DNA of 44,007 bases from the NCBI GenBank assembly GCA_017795045.1, contig CP051244.1, positions 1,749,002-1,793,008 on the forward strand. The letters run 5' to 3'. The notes beneath the pieces were generated by a model. It had not been told where the DNA came from. It saw only the letters and a list, made by a program, of their open reading frames with translations, and searched no databases. The DNA is from Allomuricauda sp. Lineage in GTDB: Bacteria > Bacteroidota > Bacteroidia > Flavobacteriales > Flavobacteriaceae. This document shows, in pieces, positions 34,651 through 42,886 of this stretch (position 1 is the first letter of the stretch; each line of letters starts with the position of its first letter). The translations under genes were made by a program, and so were the position numbers.

Positions 34651-35610
34651 ATGAAGCTACAGACCATTGTTCCACTTCAAAAAGCAGAACAGCCTATCGA
34701 TTATTCGAGCAAAATGCTGCTTTTGGGGTCCTGCTTTGTGGAAAATATGGGTGAAAGGTTGGACTATTACAAATTTAGGTCACTGCAAAACCCATTCGGA
34801 ATTCTATTTCACCCGCTTGCACTTGAGAATTTGATGGAACGTGCTCTGGGAGATAAAACCTATCAAGAAGATGAGGTGTTTGAACAAAATGGGATTTGGC
34901 ATTGCTTTGACGCCCATTCCGATTTGAATGCCCATTCAAGAGAAGCTTTGCTCAATCATCTCAATCAAAGGTTGCAGGAAACCAAAGCAGAGCTGGAGAA
35001 TACCACCCATATGATCATCACTTTAGGAACAGCTTGGGTGTACAAGAATATTGCTTCACGAAAAGTAGTCGCCAATTGCCATAAAGTGCCCCAAAAGGAG
35101 TTCGTGAAAAGATTGCTTACTCCGGAAGAAATACAGTCAAGTTTGGCCCGTTTGGTGGATTTGGTCCAACAAGTGAATCCAAAGGCGAACCTCATTTTTA
35201 CCGTTTCACCTGTTAGGCATCTGAAAGACGGTTTTGTGGAAAATCAGCAAAGCAAATCACATCTAATTACCGCACTACATTCCGTTTTGTCATCTCGAGC
35301 GCAGTCGAGAGATGTATCCTACTTTCCGGCCTATGAAATCATGATGGACGAGCTGCGCGACTACCGTTTTTACGGAAAGGATTTGGTACATCCCAATGAA
35401 TTGGCGGTGGAGTATATTTGGGAAAAGTTCAAGGATACATGGATTTCGCCCGATTGTTATTCGGTCATGGACGAGGTCGATAGTGTTCAAAAAGGATTGC
35501 AACACCGTCCCTTTAATCCCGATTCCGAGGCCCATCAAACGTTCAGGAAATCGCTTCGCACAAAAATTACGTATCTTCAAGAAAGGTATCCTTTCATGAA
35601 ATTCGAATAA
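34651..35610 (+). CDS. GSCFA domain protein carrying an in-frame repeat insertion
   Basis: The 319-residue protein has the name-giving motif GSCFVENMG at 26-34 and continues with the family pattern FGILFHP, ITLGTAWVY near 123-131, SPVRH at 186-190 and ELRDYRFYG. GSCFA resembles SGNH/GDSL hydrolases, with Ser27 as the likely nucleophile; substrate unknown. Between ALHSV and SYFPAYEI the protein carries LSSRAQSRDV (residues about 213-222), which is encoded by a copy of a dispersed palindromic repeat (35288-35315). The frame stays open, so the protein is probably made with an additional surface loop. The stop is directly followed by the DUF4230 start codon. Confidence 0.92.
   Translation: MKLQTIVPLQKAEQPIDYSSKMLLLGSCFVENMGERLDYYKFRSLQNPFGILFHPLALENLMERALGDKTYQEDEVFEQNGIWHCFDAHSDLNAHSREALLNHLNQRLQETKAELENTTHMIITLGTAWVYKNIASRKVVANCHKVPQKEFVKRLLTPEEIQSSLARLVDLVQQVNPKANLIFTVSPVRHLKDGFVENQQSKSHLITALHSVLSSRAQSRDVSYFPAYEIMMDELRDYRFYGKDLVHPNELAVEYIWEKFKDTWISPDCYSVMDEVDSVQKGLQHRPFNPDSEAHQTFRKSLRTKITYLQERYPFMKFE
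35288..35315 (+). repeat. Dispersed palindromic repeat inside the GSCFA gene
   Basis: The 28-bp segment differs at only three positions from the left part of the intergenic repeats at 41154 and 41285. Two of these changes are a matching pair in the potential stem CATCTC/GAGATG (CATCCC/GGGATG in the intergenic copy), so base pairing is retained. It is translated in frame as about ten residues. Confidence 0.8.
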
Positions 35611-36237
35611 ATGAAGAAAATACTTATGGGAGTTGTCATTGCACTGGCCTCCGTATTGATCTACAAATCCTGTGTCGATGAACGGGAACGGAAAACGGTA
35701 TTGCAGGAGAATTCCATGCTCATCCAACAGGAACTGAAAAATGTCTCCAAACTCATTGTGACCGAAGGCCACTTTGTGGAAGTCTACAACTATAAGGATT
35801 CCAGGGAATTGTTCGGTTCCTTGGTCACAGCAGATAAAAAAGCTTTGGTAGTGGTAAATGCAGAGGTGACCATTGGCTATGACCTGTCCAAGATTGCCTA
35901 TGAAATGGATGAGGCCAACAAGACCATTCGCATTACGGAAATTCCCCAGCCAGAGGTGAAGATCAATCCGGATTTTGAGTACTACGATGTCACGGCGGAT
36001 TACTTCAACCCGTTCAATGCGCAAGATTATAACGCCATCAAACGAAATGTGAATGTGTCCCTATCCAAAAAGGTGGAAGCTTCCTCCTTGCGGAAAAATG
36101 CTGAGAACCGACTGTTGAGCGAACTTTCCCGAATCTATGTGCTCACCAACTCACTGGGATGGACCTTGGTCTATGGTGATGAAAGTGTTGATTCTCCCGA
36201 AAAACTAATCGACCTTCAAAAAACTATGGTCGATTAA
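35611..36237 (+). CDS. DUF4230 membrane-anchored protein
   Basis: The 208-residue protein has one N-terminal span or uncleaved signal (about 3-18; a Cys follows at 20 but without a lipobox) and a DUF4230 domain: SKLIVTEGHFVEVYNYKDS near 46-64, ALVVVNAEVTIGYDLSKI near 77-94 and ITEIPQPEVKINPDFEYYDV near 111-130. Function unknown; the family is common in Bacteroidota. It abuts the GSCFA gene without a gap and its last 33 bp overlap the end of the aromatic amino acid hydroxylase gene on the other strand. Confidence 0.87.
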   Translation: MKKILMGVVIALASVLIYKSCVDERERKTVLQENSMLIQQELKNVSKLIVTEGHFVEVYNYKDSRELFGSLVTADKKALVVVNAEVTIGYDLSKIAYEMDEANKTIRITEIPQPEVKINPDFEYYDVTADYFNPFNAQDYNAIKRNVNVSLSKKVEASSLRKNAENRLLSELSRIYVLTNSLGWTLVYGDESVDSPEKLIDLQKTMVD

Positions 36238-37962
36238 GCGAATGCCATCATCAATCAAATGCCCCACTTTGGGATTGTTCCGTTTGATATCCTCCAAATG
36301 GGATAGGATTTCTTCCTGAAATCCAACATTGTTCCCTTTTTTGGCCAATTCGTACAGCTCAACGGGTAACAACCAATCATGGGGGTGATTTTCCTTAAGT
36401 TCTTGGAATACCTTGTTGCGGGAAATGGTCGTGTTCTTTCCTTCCCTGAACTCCCGGATTTGTTGGTAATAGAGTTCCAGTTGTTGGCGTTCAGGACTTT
36501 TTTTGGGTTTGATGGTGGTTTCGGTGATCTCATGGGTGATGAGGTCAAAACTGCCCAAATCGGCCGGACCGTTAAAAGCGGAGACCACGTGCTGCCCCAC
36601 GGCCATATGGTAAAGCCCCCATTCCGGAGCGAACAGCACTTTGCCGTTATGGGTCACCGTACAGTTCTCAAAGGTTACCAAGAGAATCTTTCCTCTTAGA
36701 TTTCTAGTTCCGGTGATGATGGTCCCTTCAACTTTTACCCCGCCTTCAAACTCCAAAGAGACTTCTTCGCCTTCGTAGATTTTGTAGGCTTTAAGATCGC
36801 GGGGTCCCATATCCTCAATGGCAATGTTGATGCCTCTCAGTTTGCCCACGGGCATGCCAAAACCATCGGGATGCTGTGCCGTGCTGTGCCCCACCAATTC
36901 CTTTTCACGATAGGCTAGGGCCGTTGCGCCTTTGGTCTGGATGTATATGGGTTTGCCATCCTGTTCCAATACATCATGGAACTGTCCCGAAACTTGTAGC
37001 CCGGTACTCAGTTCAATGGTGCCCAATGCATGGGATTCAATCAATTTTTGAACCCCCGATAGTCCGCCCTTCCGCAAGGCCATGGTGTTGGCAAAGTCCT
37101 CCAAAACCTGACTCAAAAAGGCAAAGTCGGGCGTAACGAACAATTGGGGTTGGGGTTTGGTGATATCGAACTCGGTATGCGCTGCCTCAATGGAGTAGGG
37201 AATTTTCTTTACTTGGTCGGTCATGCACCATGCACTTTCGCCAATGGAGGAAAGCAATCCCGCCCCATAAATTTTTGGGGTATCCACGGTGCCTATCAGA
37301 CCGTATTCCACCGTCCACCAATGCAGATTCCGGATCAAAGCCATTTCACTGGGCTTGCCCATGTTTTTTTGAAGATGTTCTATATGCTTTTCCGCTTCCT
37401 CGATTTCCTTTTCCGGGGTGCCATGGGCCTCCTTGATGATGCTCAGGTGTCGCACGGCATTGTACAGTTCATAATCCTTGGCACTGGAAATGGCCTTGCA
37501 GCCTATTTCTCCAAAACGCCGCAGATATTCTGCATATTCGGGATTAGCAATGATAGGGGCATGTCCGGCACCCTCATGGATGATGTCCGGTGCCGGGGTA
37601 TATTCAATATTTTCCAATTGCCTGATGTCCGAAGCAATGACCAGCACATTGTACGCTTGGAATTCCATAAAGGCCGATGGGGGAATAAACCCATCCACGG
37701 CCACGGCGGCCCAACCGATTTCCTTGAGGATTCGGTTCATCCCATACATATTGGGGATATGGTCTATGGAAATCCCGGTTTTTTTCAATCCATCCACATA
37801 AGAACTATGGGCCACGCGACTTAAATAGTCTACATTTTTGCGCATTACATATCGCCATACCGCTTGGTCAATAGCGGTATAGTCCCCATAATTCTGCGGC
37901 TTTATGAACTGCTTGAGGTGCTTGGGCAATTTGTCCAGTATAGGATTGGATTCGTAACTCAT
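36205..37962 (-). CDS. Aromatic amino acid hydroxylase (phenylalanine 4-monooxygenase type), long form
   Basis: The enzyme family uses Fe(II), O2 and a pterin to hydroxylate phenylalanine or related amino acids. The iron ligands are visible: H129 and H134 in PDIIHEGAGHAP and E219 in TVEYG. The catalytic domain occupies roughly residues 40-330. At 585 residues it is about twice the length of the usual bacterial enzyme (260-290) and has a C-terminal extension of about 250 residues with a beta-rich segment (GKLRGINIAIEDMGPRDLKA) and a helical end. Related bacteria have the same long form. Substrate preference cannot be read from the sequence. It starts with ATG at 37962. Confidence 0.93.
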   Translation of the reverse strand: MSYESNPILDKLPKHLKQFIKPQNYGDYTAIDQAVWRYVMRKNVDYLSRVAHSSYVDGLKKTGISIDHIPNMYGMNRILKEIGWAAVAVDGFIPPSAFMEFQAYNVLVIASDIRQLENIEYTPAPDIIHEGAGHAPIIANPEYAEYLRRFGEIGCKAISSAKDYELYNAVRHLSIIKEAHGTPEKEIEEAEKHIEHLQKNMGKPSEMALIRNLHWWTVEYGLIGTVDTPKIYGAGLLSSIGESAWCMTDQVKKIPYSIEAAHTEFDITKPQPQLFVTPDFAFLSQVLEDFANTMALRKGGLSGVQKLIESHALGTIELSTGLQVSGQFHDVLEQDGKPIYIQTKGATALAYREKELVGHSTAQHPDGFGMPVGKLRGINIAIEDMGPRDLKAYKIYEGEEVSLEFEGGVKVEGTIITGTRNLRGKILLVTFENCTVTHNGKVLFAPEWGLYHMAVGQHVVSAFNGPADLGSFDLITHEITETTIKPKKSPERQQLELYYQQIREFREGKNTTISRNKVFQELKENHPHDWLLPVELYELAKKGNNVGFQEEILSHLEDIKRNNPKVGHLIDDGIRLIDHSFLKVD

Positions 37963-38032
37963 AGGTGCAATTTTGTACTGCCTAAAGATACGAAATCGTT
38001 ATCGCAAACCAGAAAATTTGGAGGAAGGGCAA

Positions 38033-38054
38033 TAAAAAACCGCCCTTTGGGCGG
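38033..38054 (-). terminator. Rho-independent terminator after the DUF4136 gene
   Basis: CCGCCC (38040-38045) and GGGCGG (38049-38054) form a 6-bp GC stem with a 3-nt loop. On the minus strand it is followed by six T residues, 9 bp after the DUF4136 stop codon. Confidence 0.85.
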
Positions 38055-38063
38055 CTTATATTT

Positions 38064-38636
38064 TTAGTTGACGGCAACTGCCGTGGCGGGAGGATATTCC
38101 TGTAGGATCTGCGAAACAAATTCCTTGATGCGCGCTTCCTTTTTTTCAATATCCTTGGTGTTGTTCAAGGTGCCTACACCTCGACCTTGCCATACCAGTT
38201 CCTTTTTGTTGGCATCAATGACATCAATGTACAGGGAGCCTTCAGTGCGGGTGCTCACATTATTGTTGTTCCAGCCCCAGCCCCAACCGGGACCCCAGAC
38301 CCATGGGTTGTAGAATGCGCCATAACCCCAACCGAAGTTGTTGTTATAGACATCCACACGCTCCCTTTCCTTGGTGAAAATGCTGATCAAAACATCAGGG
38401 TTGTCGGATTTTACAAAACCACGGGAACCCAATTCGGCCTCAATGGCCCGTAAAATACGTTTCTTGTCCAAGTCTGAAATCTGAGCCTTGTCAATCCCAG
38501 TTTTGTAAAAAGCATAGCTTCTGTACGTATTGAAGTCCGCTTGCTTGTCGTAGTCGGAAACCACCCTAACGGAACTGCAGGAGGCCAACAGAACCACCGA
38601 AAGTGCAGTCAAAATGTATAGTTTAAAATTTTTCAT
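38064..38636 (-). CDS. DUF4136 lipoprotein
   Basis: The 190-residue protein has a lipoprotein signal with LLASC (Cys20) and a DUF4136 domain: SSVRVVSDYDKQADFNTYRSYAF in pieces at 21-44, GFVKSDNPDVLISIF near 73-87 and a C-terminal YIDVIDANKKELVWQGRG block near 134-151. A Gly/Trp/Asn-rich loop (about 105-125) is typical of the family. It should sit on a periplasmic or outer membrane face. Function unknown. Single gene with its own terminator. Confidence 0.92.
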   Translation of the reverse strand: MKNFKLYILTALSVVLLASCSSVRVVSDYDKQADFNTYRSYAFYKTGIDKAQISDLDKKRILRAIEAELGSRGFVKSDNPDVLISIFTKERERVDVYNNNFGWGYGAFYNPWVWGPGWGWGWNNNNVSTRTEGSLYIDVIDANKKELVWQGRGVGTLNNTKDIEKKEARIKEFVSQILQEYPPATAVAVN

Positions 38637-38699
38637 AGTACTTTTTTTGAAGTGTTGAGATTATAATAAAAACCACAAAGATTATGCCGAAAACCGGTT

Positions 38700-38864
<165 letters not shown>

Positions 38865-39002
38865 CTACGGCACCGATTCGTTACTTAAAAGTAAGGCTTT
38901 CATGGCAGAACCGCTAGGATTTTAAGATTTCCGAAACAGGTTATTCACCGAAAATGTTAATGGTATTGTCGATAAGGTCCATTTTTCTTTTCCGTAAGCT
39001 GT

Positions 39003-39010
39003 TATATTTG
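39003..39010 (+). promoter_or_regulatory. Promoter -7 element for the 39035 gene cluster
   Basis: TATATTTG is an exact TAnnTTTG match, 24 bp before the GTG start. A T-rich stretch at 38982-38990 stands in for a -33 element, so the upstream box is weak. Confidence 0.5.
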
Positions 39011-39034
39011 TGAGGAACCCTTGAACGTTTTCAA

Positions 39035-39364
39035 GTGATATTGATCTTTAAACATTTCTTCTATAAAAACTATGTCGGGCTATCGCTCTGGCCTTTCATC
39101 ATCCTGAAGGAAGGAGCCCTGCGAACCGATGATGTGCTCATCAACCACGAGCGCATCCATCTCCGACAGCAGCGGGAATTGTTGCTTGTGCCTTTTTACT
39201 TCCTCTATTTTTCAGAATGGATTTTGCGTACCGTCCTATATTTGGATAGCTACCGCGCTTACCAGAACATCAGTTTTGAGCGTGAGGCCTATGCCAATGA
39301 AAGGGATATGGAGTATCTTTCCAAGCGGAAACGGTTTGGTTTTATGCAGTACCTGACGCGATAA
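39035..39364 (+). CDS. Small membrane-associated HExxH protein
   Basis: The 109-residue protein has a hydrophobic N-terminus (FYKNYVGLSLWPFIIL), the segment NHERIHLRQQREL near 38-50, and a second hydrophobic stretch (LLVPFYFLYFSEWIL, about 50-64). HERIH fits the HExxH zinc-peptidase motif and the context resembles M56-type integral peptidases, but the protein is far shorter. A conserved acidic helix with REAYANERD (82-90) could supply the third ligand. The start is a GTG at 39035. I do not recognise a named family. It lies 9 bp upstream of the PLP enzyme gene. Confidence 0.75.
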   Translation: MILIFKHFFYKNYVGLSLWPFIILKEGALRTDDVLINHERIHLRQQRELLLVPFYFLYFSEWILRTVLYLDSYRAYQNISFEREAYANERDMEYLSKRKRFGFMQYLTR

Positions 39365-39373
39365 GCATTCACT

Positions 39374-40279
39374 TTGGACATTCCCAATCAGCATATTGAT
39401 GTGCCCTTGCTTCGAGAAATGGGCGTGACGCTCCATATCAAAAGGGAAGATACCATCCATCCCCAGATTTCCGGAAACAAATACCGAAAACTGAAATACA
39501 ATCTGCTTGAAGCCCAAAAATTGGGACACCATACCCTGCTCACCTTTGGCGGGGCCTTTTCCAACCATATTGCCGCAGTGGCCTGTGCCGGACATGAAGA
39601 AGGATTTAAGACCGTTGGCGTGATCAGGGGCGAGGAGTTGCAAGATAAGTGGCAGGACAATCCCACTTTGAGCTTGGCCCATGACCACGGCATGCGGTTC
39701 CATTTTGTATCGCGAAGCGATTATCGACAAAAAAGCGAAGAGGGTTTTCTCCGGATTTTGAAAGAAGCATTTGGCGATTTCTATCTACTGCCCGAAGGCG
39801 GTACCAATGCCCTTGCCGTAAAAGGTTGCGAGGAAATTGTAACGGAGGCCGATTCCAACTTCGACTATATCTGCAGTAGTGTGGGAACGGGAGGGACCTT
39901 GGCAGGACTCATCAATTCGGCAAAACCCCACCAGACCGTTTTGGGCTTTCCCGCATTGAAGGGTGATTTTTTGAAACAGGATATTCATACATTTGTACGG
40001 AACGATCAATGGAAATTGATGACCGATTTTCATTTTGGGGGATATGCCAAAGTGAGTGAAGAATTGATTCATTTCATCAATACCTTTAAAGAAGAAACCG
40101 GGGTTCCGTTGGACCCCATCTACACAGGTAAACTGCTTTTTGGTATTTTTGAACTGGCAAAACAGGATTTTTTCCCAAAGGGAACCCAAATTTTGGCCAT
40201 CCATACAGGTGGTCTACAAGGGATAGCGGGAATGAACCCTGTGCTGAAAAAGAAAAATTTACCCTTATTGGATATATGA
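39374..40279 (+). CDS. ACC deaminase / D-cysteine desulfhydrase family PLP enzyme
   Basis: The 301-residue protein belongs to the fold-type II PLP enzymes that open the ring of 1-aminocyclopropane-1-carboxylate or release sulfide from D-cysteine. The PLP lysine is K36 in SGNKYRKL, followed by TFGGAFSNH at 57-65 and the phosphate-binding SSVGTGGTLAG near 167-177. These residues do not settle the substrate; D-cysteine desulfhydrase is the commoner activity in non-rhizosphere bacteria. The start is TTG at 39374: a stop lies four codons upstream and the first ATG would be residue 16. It overlaps the following gene by 4 bp (ATGA). Confidence 0.92.
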   Translation: MDIPNQHIDVPLLREMGVTLHIKREDTIHPQISGNKYRKLKYNLLEAQKLGHHTLLTFGGAFSNHIAAVACAGHEEGFKTVGVIRGEELQDKWQDNPTLSLAHDHGMRFHFVSRSDYRQKSEEGFLRILKEAFGDFYLLPEGGTNALAVKGCEEIVTEADSNFDYICSSVGTGGTLAGLINSAKPHQTVLGFPALKGDFLKQDIHTFVRNDQWKLMTDFHFGGYAKVSEELIHFINTFKEETGVPLDPIYTGKLLFGIFELAKQDFFPKGTQILAIHTGGLQGIAGMNPVLKKKNLPLLDI

Positions 40280-41130
40280 TCAGGCGAATTGGATATGTAC
40301 TTGTTGTAGCACTGCTGTTGACTTCCTGTGGTGCCAAAAAACGGACCTCGACCCACAAAAAGGGCGCTCCCATTGTCAGGAATACTGAAAACAAGGATGA
40401 AAGGCCTGTCGCTGTGGATGAAAACGCGGAAGGTTCCGATCTGTATCCCATGCCTGCGGATCCGGGAAGGTTTAAACATTTCCCCATCACCAACACTGAG
40501 GAATATATTGAAACCTTTGCCGAAATTGCCCAGTACGAAATGCGTGCCTTTGGCATTCCGGCCAGTATCACCTTGGCCCAAGGTATTTTGGAGAGTGGCT
40601 CGGGAAGAGGGGAGCTGACCAAGAAGACCAACAACCACTTTGGGATCAAATGCCATACCGGATGGCAAGGGGAATACGATTTTCATGACGATGACGCCAA
40701 AGGGGAGTGTTTTAGAAAATACAACCACCCCATGTTTTCGTTTCGGGACCATAGTATCTTCCTTTCGTCCCGTTCCCGATATGCCTTTTTGTTCAATTAC
40801 AGGAAGGACGACTATAAAAAATGGGCCCACGGCCTCCGTCAGGCCGGGTATGCCACCGATCGTAAATATCCGCAAAAGCTTATTGCCTTGATAGAACGAT
40901 ACAATCTGCACCAATATGACGAGGATGTGGTTCGAGGCGGTCTGGATGTGGTTAGGGAACCCAAAAGCTTTGAAGTGCTTACCCATGTGGTGGAAAAGGG
41001 GGAGACCCTGTATGCCATTTCCAGAAAATATGCCATCTCCGTGGATGAGATCCAAAGGCTCAACAATTTGAAGGGCACCCATTTATCCATCGGGCAGGTA
41101 TTGAACATCCGAAAAGAAAAATCAAAATAA
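40276..41130 (+). CDS. Glucosaminidase (GH73)-LysM lipoprotein
   Basis: The 284-residue protein has a lipoprotein signal with LLLTSC (Cys18), a low-complexity linker (20-70), a GH73 glucosaminidase domain (about 75-215) and one C-terminal LysM motif (about 236-279; KGETLYAISRKYAISVDEIQ). The putative catalytic Glu is E106 in GILESGSG, followed by NNHFGIKC. It would cut the glycan strands of peptidoglycan while LysM holds it on the wall. It is coupled to the PLP-enzyme gene by an ATGA overlap and is followed within 24 bp by a hairpin repeat. Confidence 0.95.
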   Translation: MIRRIGYVLVVALLLTSCGAKKRTSTHKKGAPIVRNTENKDERPVAVDENAEGSDLYPMPADPGRFKHFPITNTEEYIETFAEIAQYEMRAFGIPASITLAQGILESGSGRGELTKKTNNHFGIKCHTGWQGEYDFHDDDAKGECFRKYNHPMFSFRDHSIFLSSRSRYAFLFNYRKDDYKKWAHGLRQAGYATDRKYPQKLIALIERYNLHQYDEDVVRGGLDVVREPKSFEVLTHVVEKGETLYAISRKYAISVDEIQRLNNLKGTHLSIGQVLNIRKEKSK

Positions 41131-41153
41131 AATTCTCCTTTGTTATATCGAGC

Positions 41154-41218
41154 TGTCATCCCGAGCGCAGTCGAGGGATGCTTATTGATGGTCGTTCTCG
41201 ACTGCGCTCGAACTGACA
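41154..41218. repeat. Palindromic intergenic repeat, family B copy 1
   Basis: Left arm 41154-41175 (TGTCATCCCGAGCGCAGTCG and two more bases) and right arm 41197-41218 are reverse complements except for a few positions near the outer end, with a 21-bp loop. It lies directly after the glucosaminidase gene and could end that transcript. Confidence 0.9.
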
Positions 41219-41284
41219 TTTTCAATTTCCATGAAAGTATGAGGTTACTTACCTTTGCGGGGAGCTGTTCGAATAGCACGTTTC

Positions 41285-41347
41285 TGTCATCCCGAGCGCA
41301 GTCGAGGGTGCTTATTGATGTTGTTCTCGACTGCGCTCGAACTGACA
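41285..41347. repeat. Palindromic intergenic repeat, family B copy 2
   Basis: A second copy of the element at 41154, in the same orientation and 66 bp further on, with nearly identical arms and loop (CTTATTGATG is shared) apart from a few changes and a one-base deletion in the loop side of the left arm. Confidence 0.9.
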
Positions 41348-41363
41348 ATTATGGATTAAAAAG

Positions 41364-41383
41364 ATTCCCGCATCCACGGGAAT
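41364..41383. repeat. Short hairpin upstream of hemL
   Basis: ATTCCCG (41364-41370) and CGGGAAT (41377-41383) form a perfect 7-bp stem with a 6-nt loop, followed by GACA. It resembles a widespread intergenic repeat type and ends 19 bp before the hemL start; it may shape the hemL leader. Confidence 0.6.
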
Positions 41384-41402
41384 GACATGGATATTTAAAT
41401 TT

Positions 41403-42680
41403 ATGATCTACCAACGAAGCAGTGCCTTGTTCGCCAAGGCGAAAAAATATATCCCCGGAGGGGTCAATTCACCCGTTCGGGCGTTTAAAGCCGTGGGCGG
41501 CGACCCTATTTTTGTAAAGGAAGCCAAAGGTGCCTACCTCTATGATGTGGATGGCAACCAGCTTATCGATTACATTGCCTCCTGGGGCCCGCTGATCTTG
41601 GGCCACGCTTTTGAACCCGTGATCAATGCCGTGGTGGAAAAGGCTAAAAAGGGCACTTCCTTCGGGATGCCCACCGAGATTGAGACCGAACTGGCCCAAC
41701 TGGCCGTTTCCATGGTACCCAATATTGACAAAATCCGTTTTGTGAACAGTGGTACCGAAGCCTGTATGAGTGCCGTTCGCCTCGCGCGCGGGTACACGGG
41801 CAAGGACAAGATTATCAAGTTTGCGGGCTGCTACCATGGCCATTCCGACTCGTTTTTGATCCAGGCGGGGAGTGGTGCCGTTACGTTCGGGAGCCCGAAC
41901 AGTCCCGGGGTCACCCAAGGTACGGCCAAGGACACCCTTTTGGCCACCTATAACGATTTGGACAGTGTAAAGGCGTTGACGGAGGCCAATAAAGGCGAGA
42001 TAGCCGCCATTATTTTGGAACCCGTGGCCGGGAACATGGGCTGTATCATCCCCACCGATGAATTTATTCATGGACTCCGAAAACTCTGCACCGAGGAAGG
42101 CATTTTATTGCTGTTCGATGAGGTGATGACCGGTTTCCGTTTGGGAAAAGGCGGTGCGCAGGAAGCCTTGGGCGTGGATGCCGATATGGTGATGTTCGGA
42201 AAGGTGATCGGGGGCGGACTGCCCGTAGGGGCTTTTGCCGCACGTGCCGAGATCATGGCGCATTTGGCCCCCGAAGGGCCGGTGTACCAAGCAGGGACCC
42301 TCAGTGGGAACCCCTTGGCCATGAGTGCCGGACTGGCCATGCTCACCGAACTCAACAATCGCCCTGAGGTTTTTACCAACTTGGCGGAAAAAACCGAACA
42401 CCTGCACAAGGGCATTGCCGAGGTGCTCACCGAAAAAGGGGTGGTGCACCAGATCAACCGCTATGGAAGCATGATCTCCGTACACTTTACGGACCAACCT
42501 GTGGTGGATTTTGCCTCTTCGGCCAAAGGGAACAACGATACCTTTAAGAAATACTTCCACGGCATGTTGGAGAACGGGGTATACTTACCGCCCTCTGCCT
42601 TTGAAAGCTACTTTTTGAACGATGCCCTCAGCTACGACGACCTGGACAGGACCATTGAGGCGGTGAAAAAGGTATTTTAA
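41403..42680 (+). CDS. hemL: Glutamate-1-semialdehyde 2,1-aminomutase
   Basis: HemL makes 5-aminolevulinate, the first committed tetrapyrrole precursor. The 425-residue protein has the aminotransferase class III pattern: [19 protein letters not shown] near residue 239 and the PLP lysine in [14 protein letters not shown] (K267). The frame is open from an ATG at 41382, but that would place the start inside the repeat hairpin; the ATG at 41403 gives the usual N-terminus [20 protein letters not shown]. Monocistronic here; the gene ends 11 bp before the first palindromic unit of the array. Confidence 0.97.
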   Translation: MIYQRSSALFAKAKKYIPGGVNSPVRAFKAVGGDPIFVKEAKGAYLYDVDGNQLIDYIASWGPLILGHAFEPVINAVVEKAKKGTSFGMPTEIETELAQLAVSMVPNIDKIRFVNSGTEACMSAVRLARGYTGKDKIIKFAGCYHGHSDSFLIQAGSGAVTFGSPNSPGVTQGTAKDTLLATYNDLDSVKALTEANKGEIAAIILEPVAGNMGCIIPTDEFIHGLRKLCTEEGILLLFDEVMTGFRLGKGGAQEALGVDADMVMFGKVIGGGLPVGAFAARAEIMAHLAPEGPVYQAGTLSGNPLAMSAGLAMLTELNNRPEVFTNLAEKTEHLHKGIAEVLTEKGVVHQINRYGSMISVHFTDQPVVDFASSAKGNNDTFKKYFHGMLENGVYLPPSAFESYFLNDALSYDDLDRTIEAVKKVF

Positions 42681-42691
42681 CCATCCCTTTT

Positions 42692-42871
42692 GTCATTTCG
42701 AAGAAGCGTAGCGACTGAGAAATCTATTTGGGAAGTTGTGATCAAAGGGATGTTTCATTTCGAAATGAGGGACGCAGTGACGATTGAGAAATCTAGTGAT
42801 GTTTCTTGTTTTTGGTAGTTTTGAGATTTCTCACACTCTCCCGATACCTATCGGGTTCGGTTCGAAATGAC
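42692..42871. repeat. Palindromic unit 1 (family A, long form)
   Basis: Left arm 42692-42725 carries outer GTCATTTCGAA and inner TGAGAAATCT; right arm 42823-42871 carries the exact complements (inner AGATTTCTCA, outer TTCGAAATGAC) around a small hairpin CCGATA/TCGG. Between them lies a second, diverged copy of the left arm (42754-42794). The long form is shared with unit 4. It directly follows hemL and could act as a transcript end. Confidence 0.9.
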
Positions 42872-42886
42872 CAAGAAAAGGACTAA

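Noticed and set aside
40120..41082. Long antisense frame (320 codons) opposite the glucosaminidase gene
   Set aside because: It mirrors a well-supported gene, has no recognisable motif and is a product of codon composition. The same holds for long antisense frames opposite hemL, alaS, der and the macroglobulin gene.
41382..41402. Seven-codon longer hemL starting at ATG 41382
   Set aside because: The start would lie within the hairpin stem of a repeat and add residues (MTWIFKF) not found in the family.
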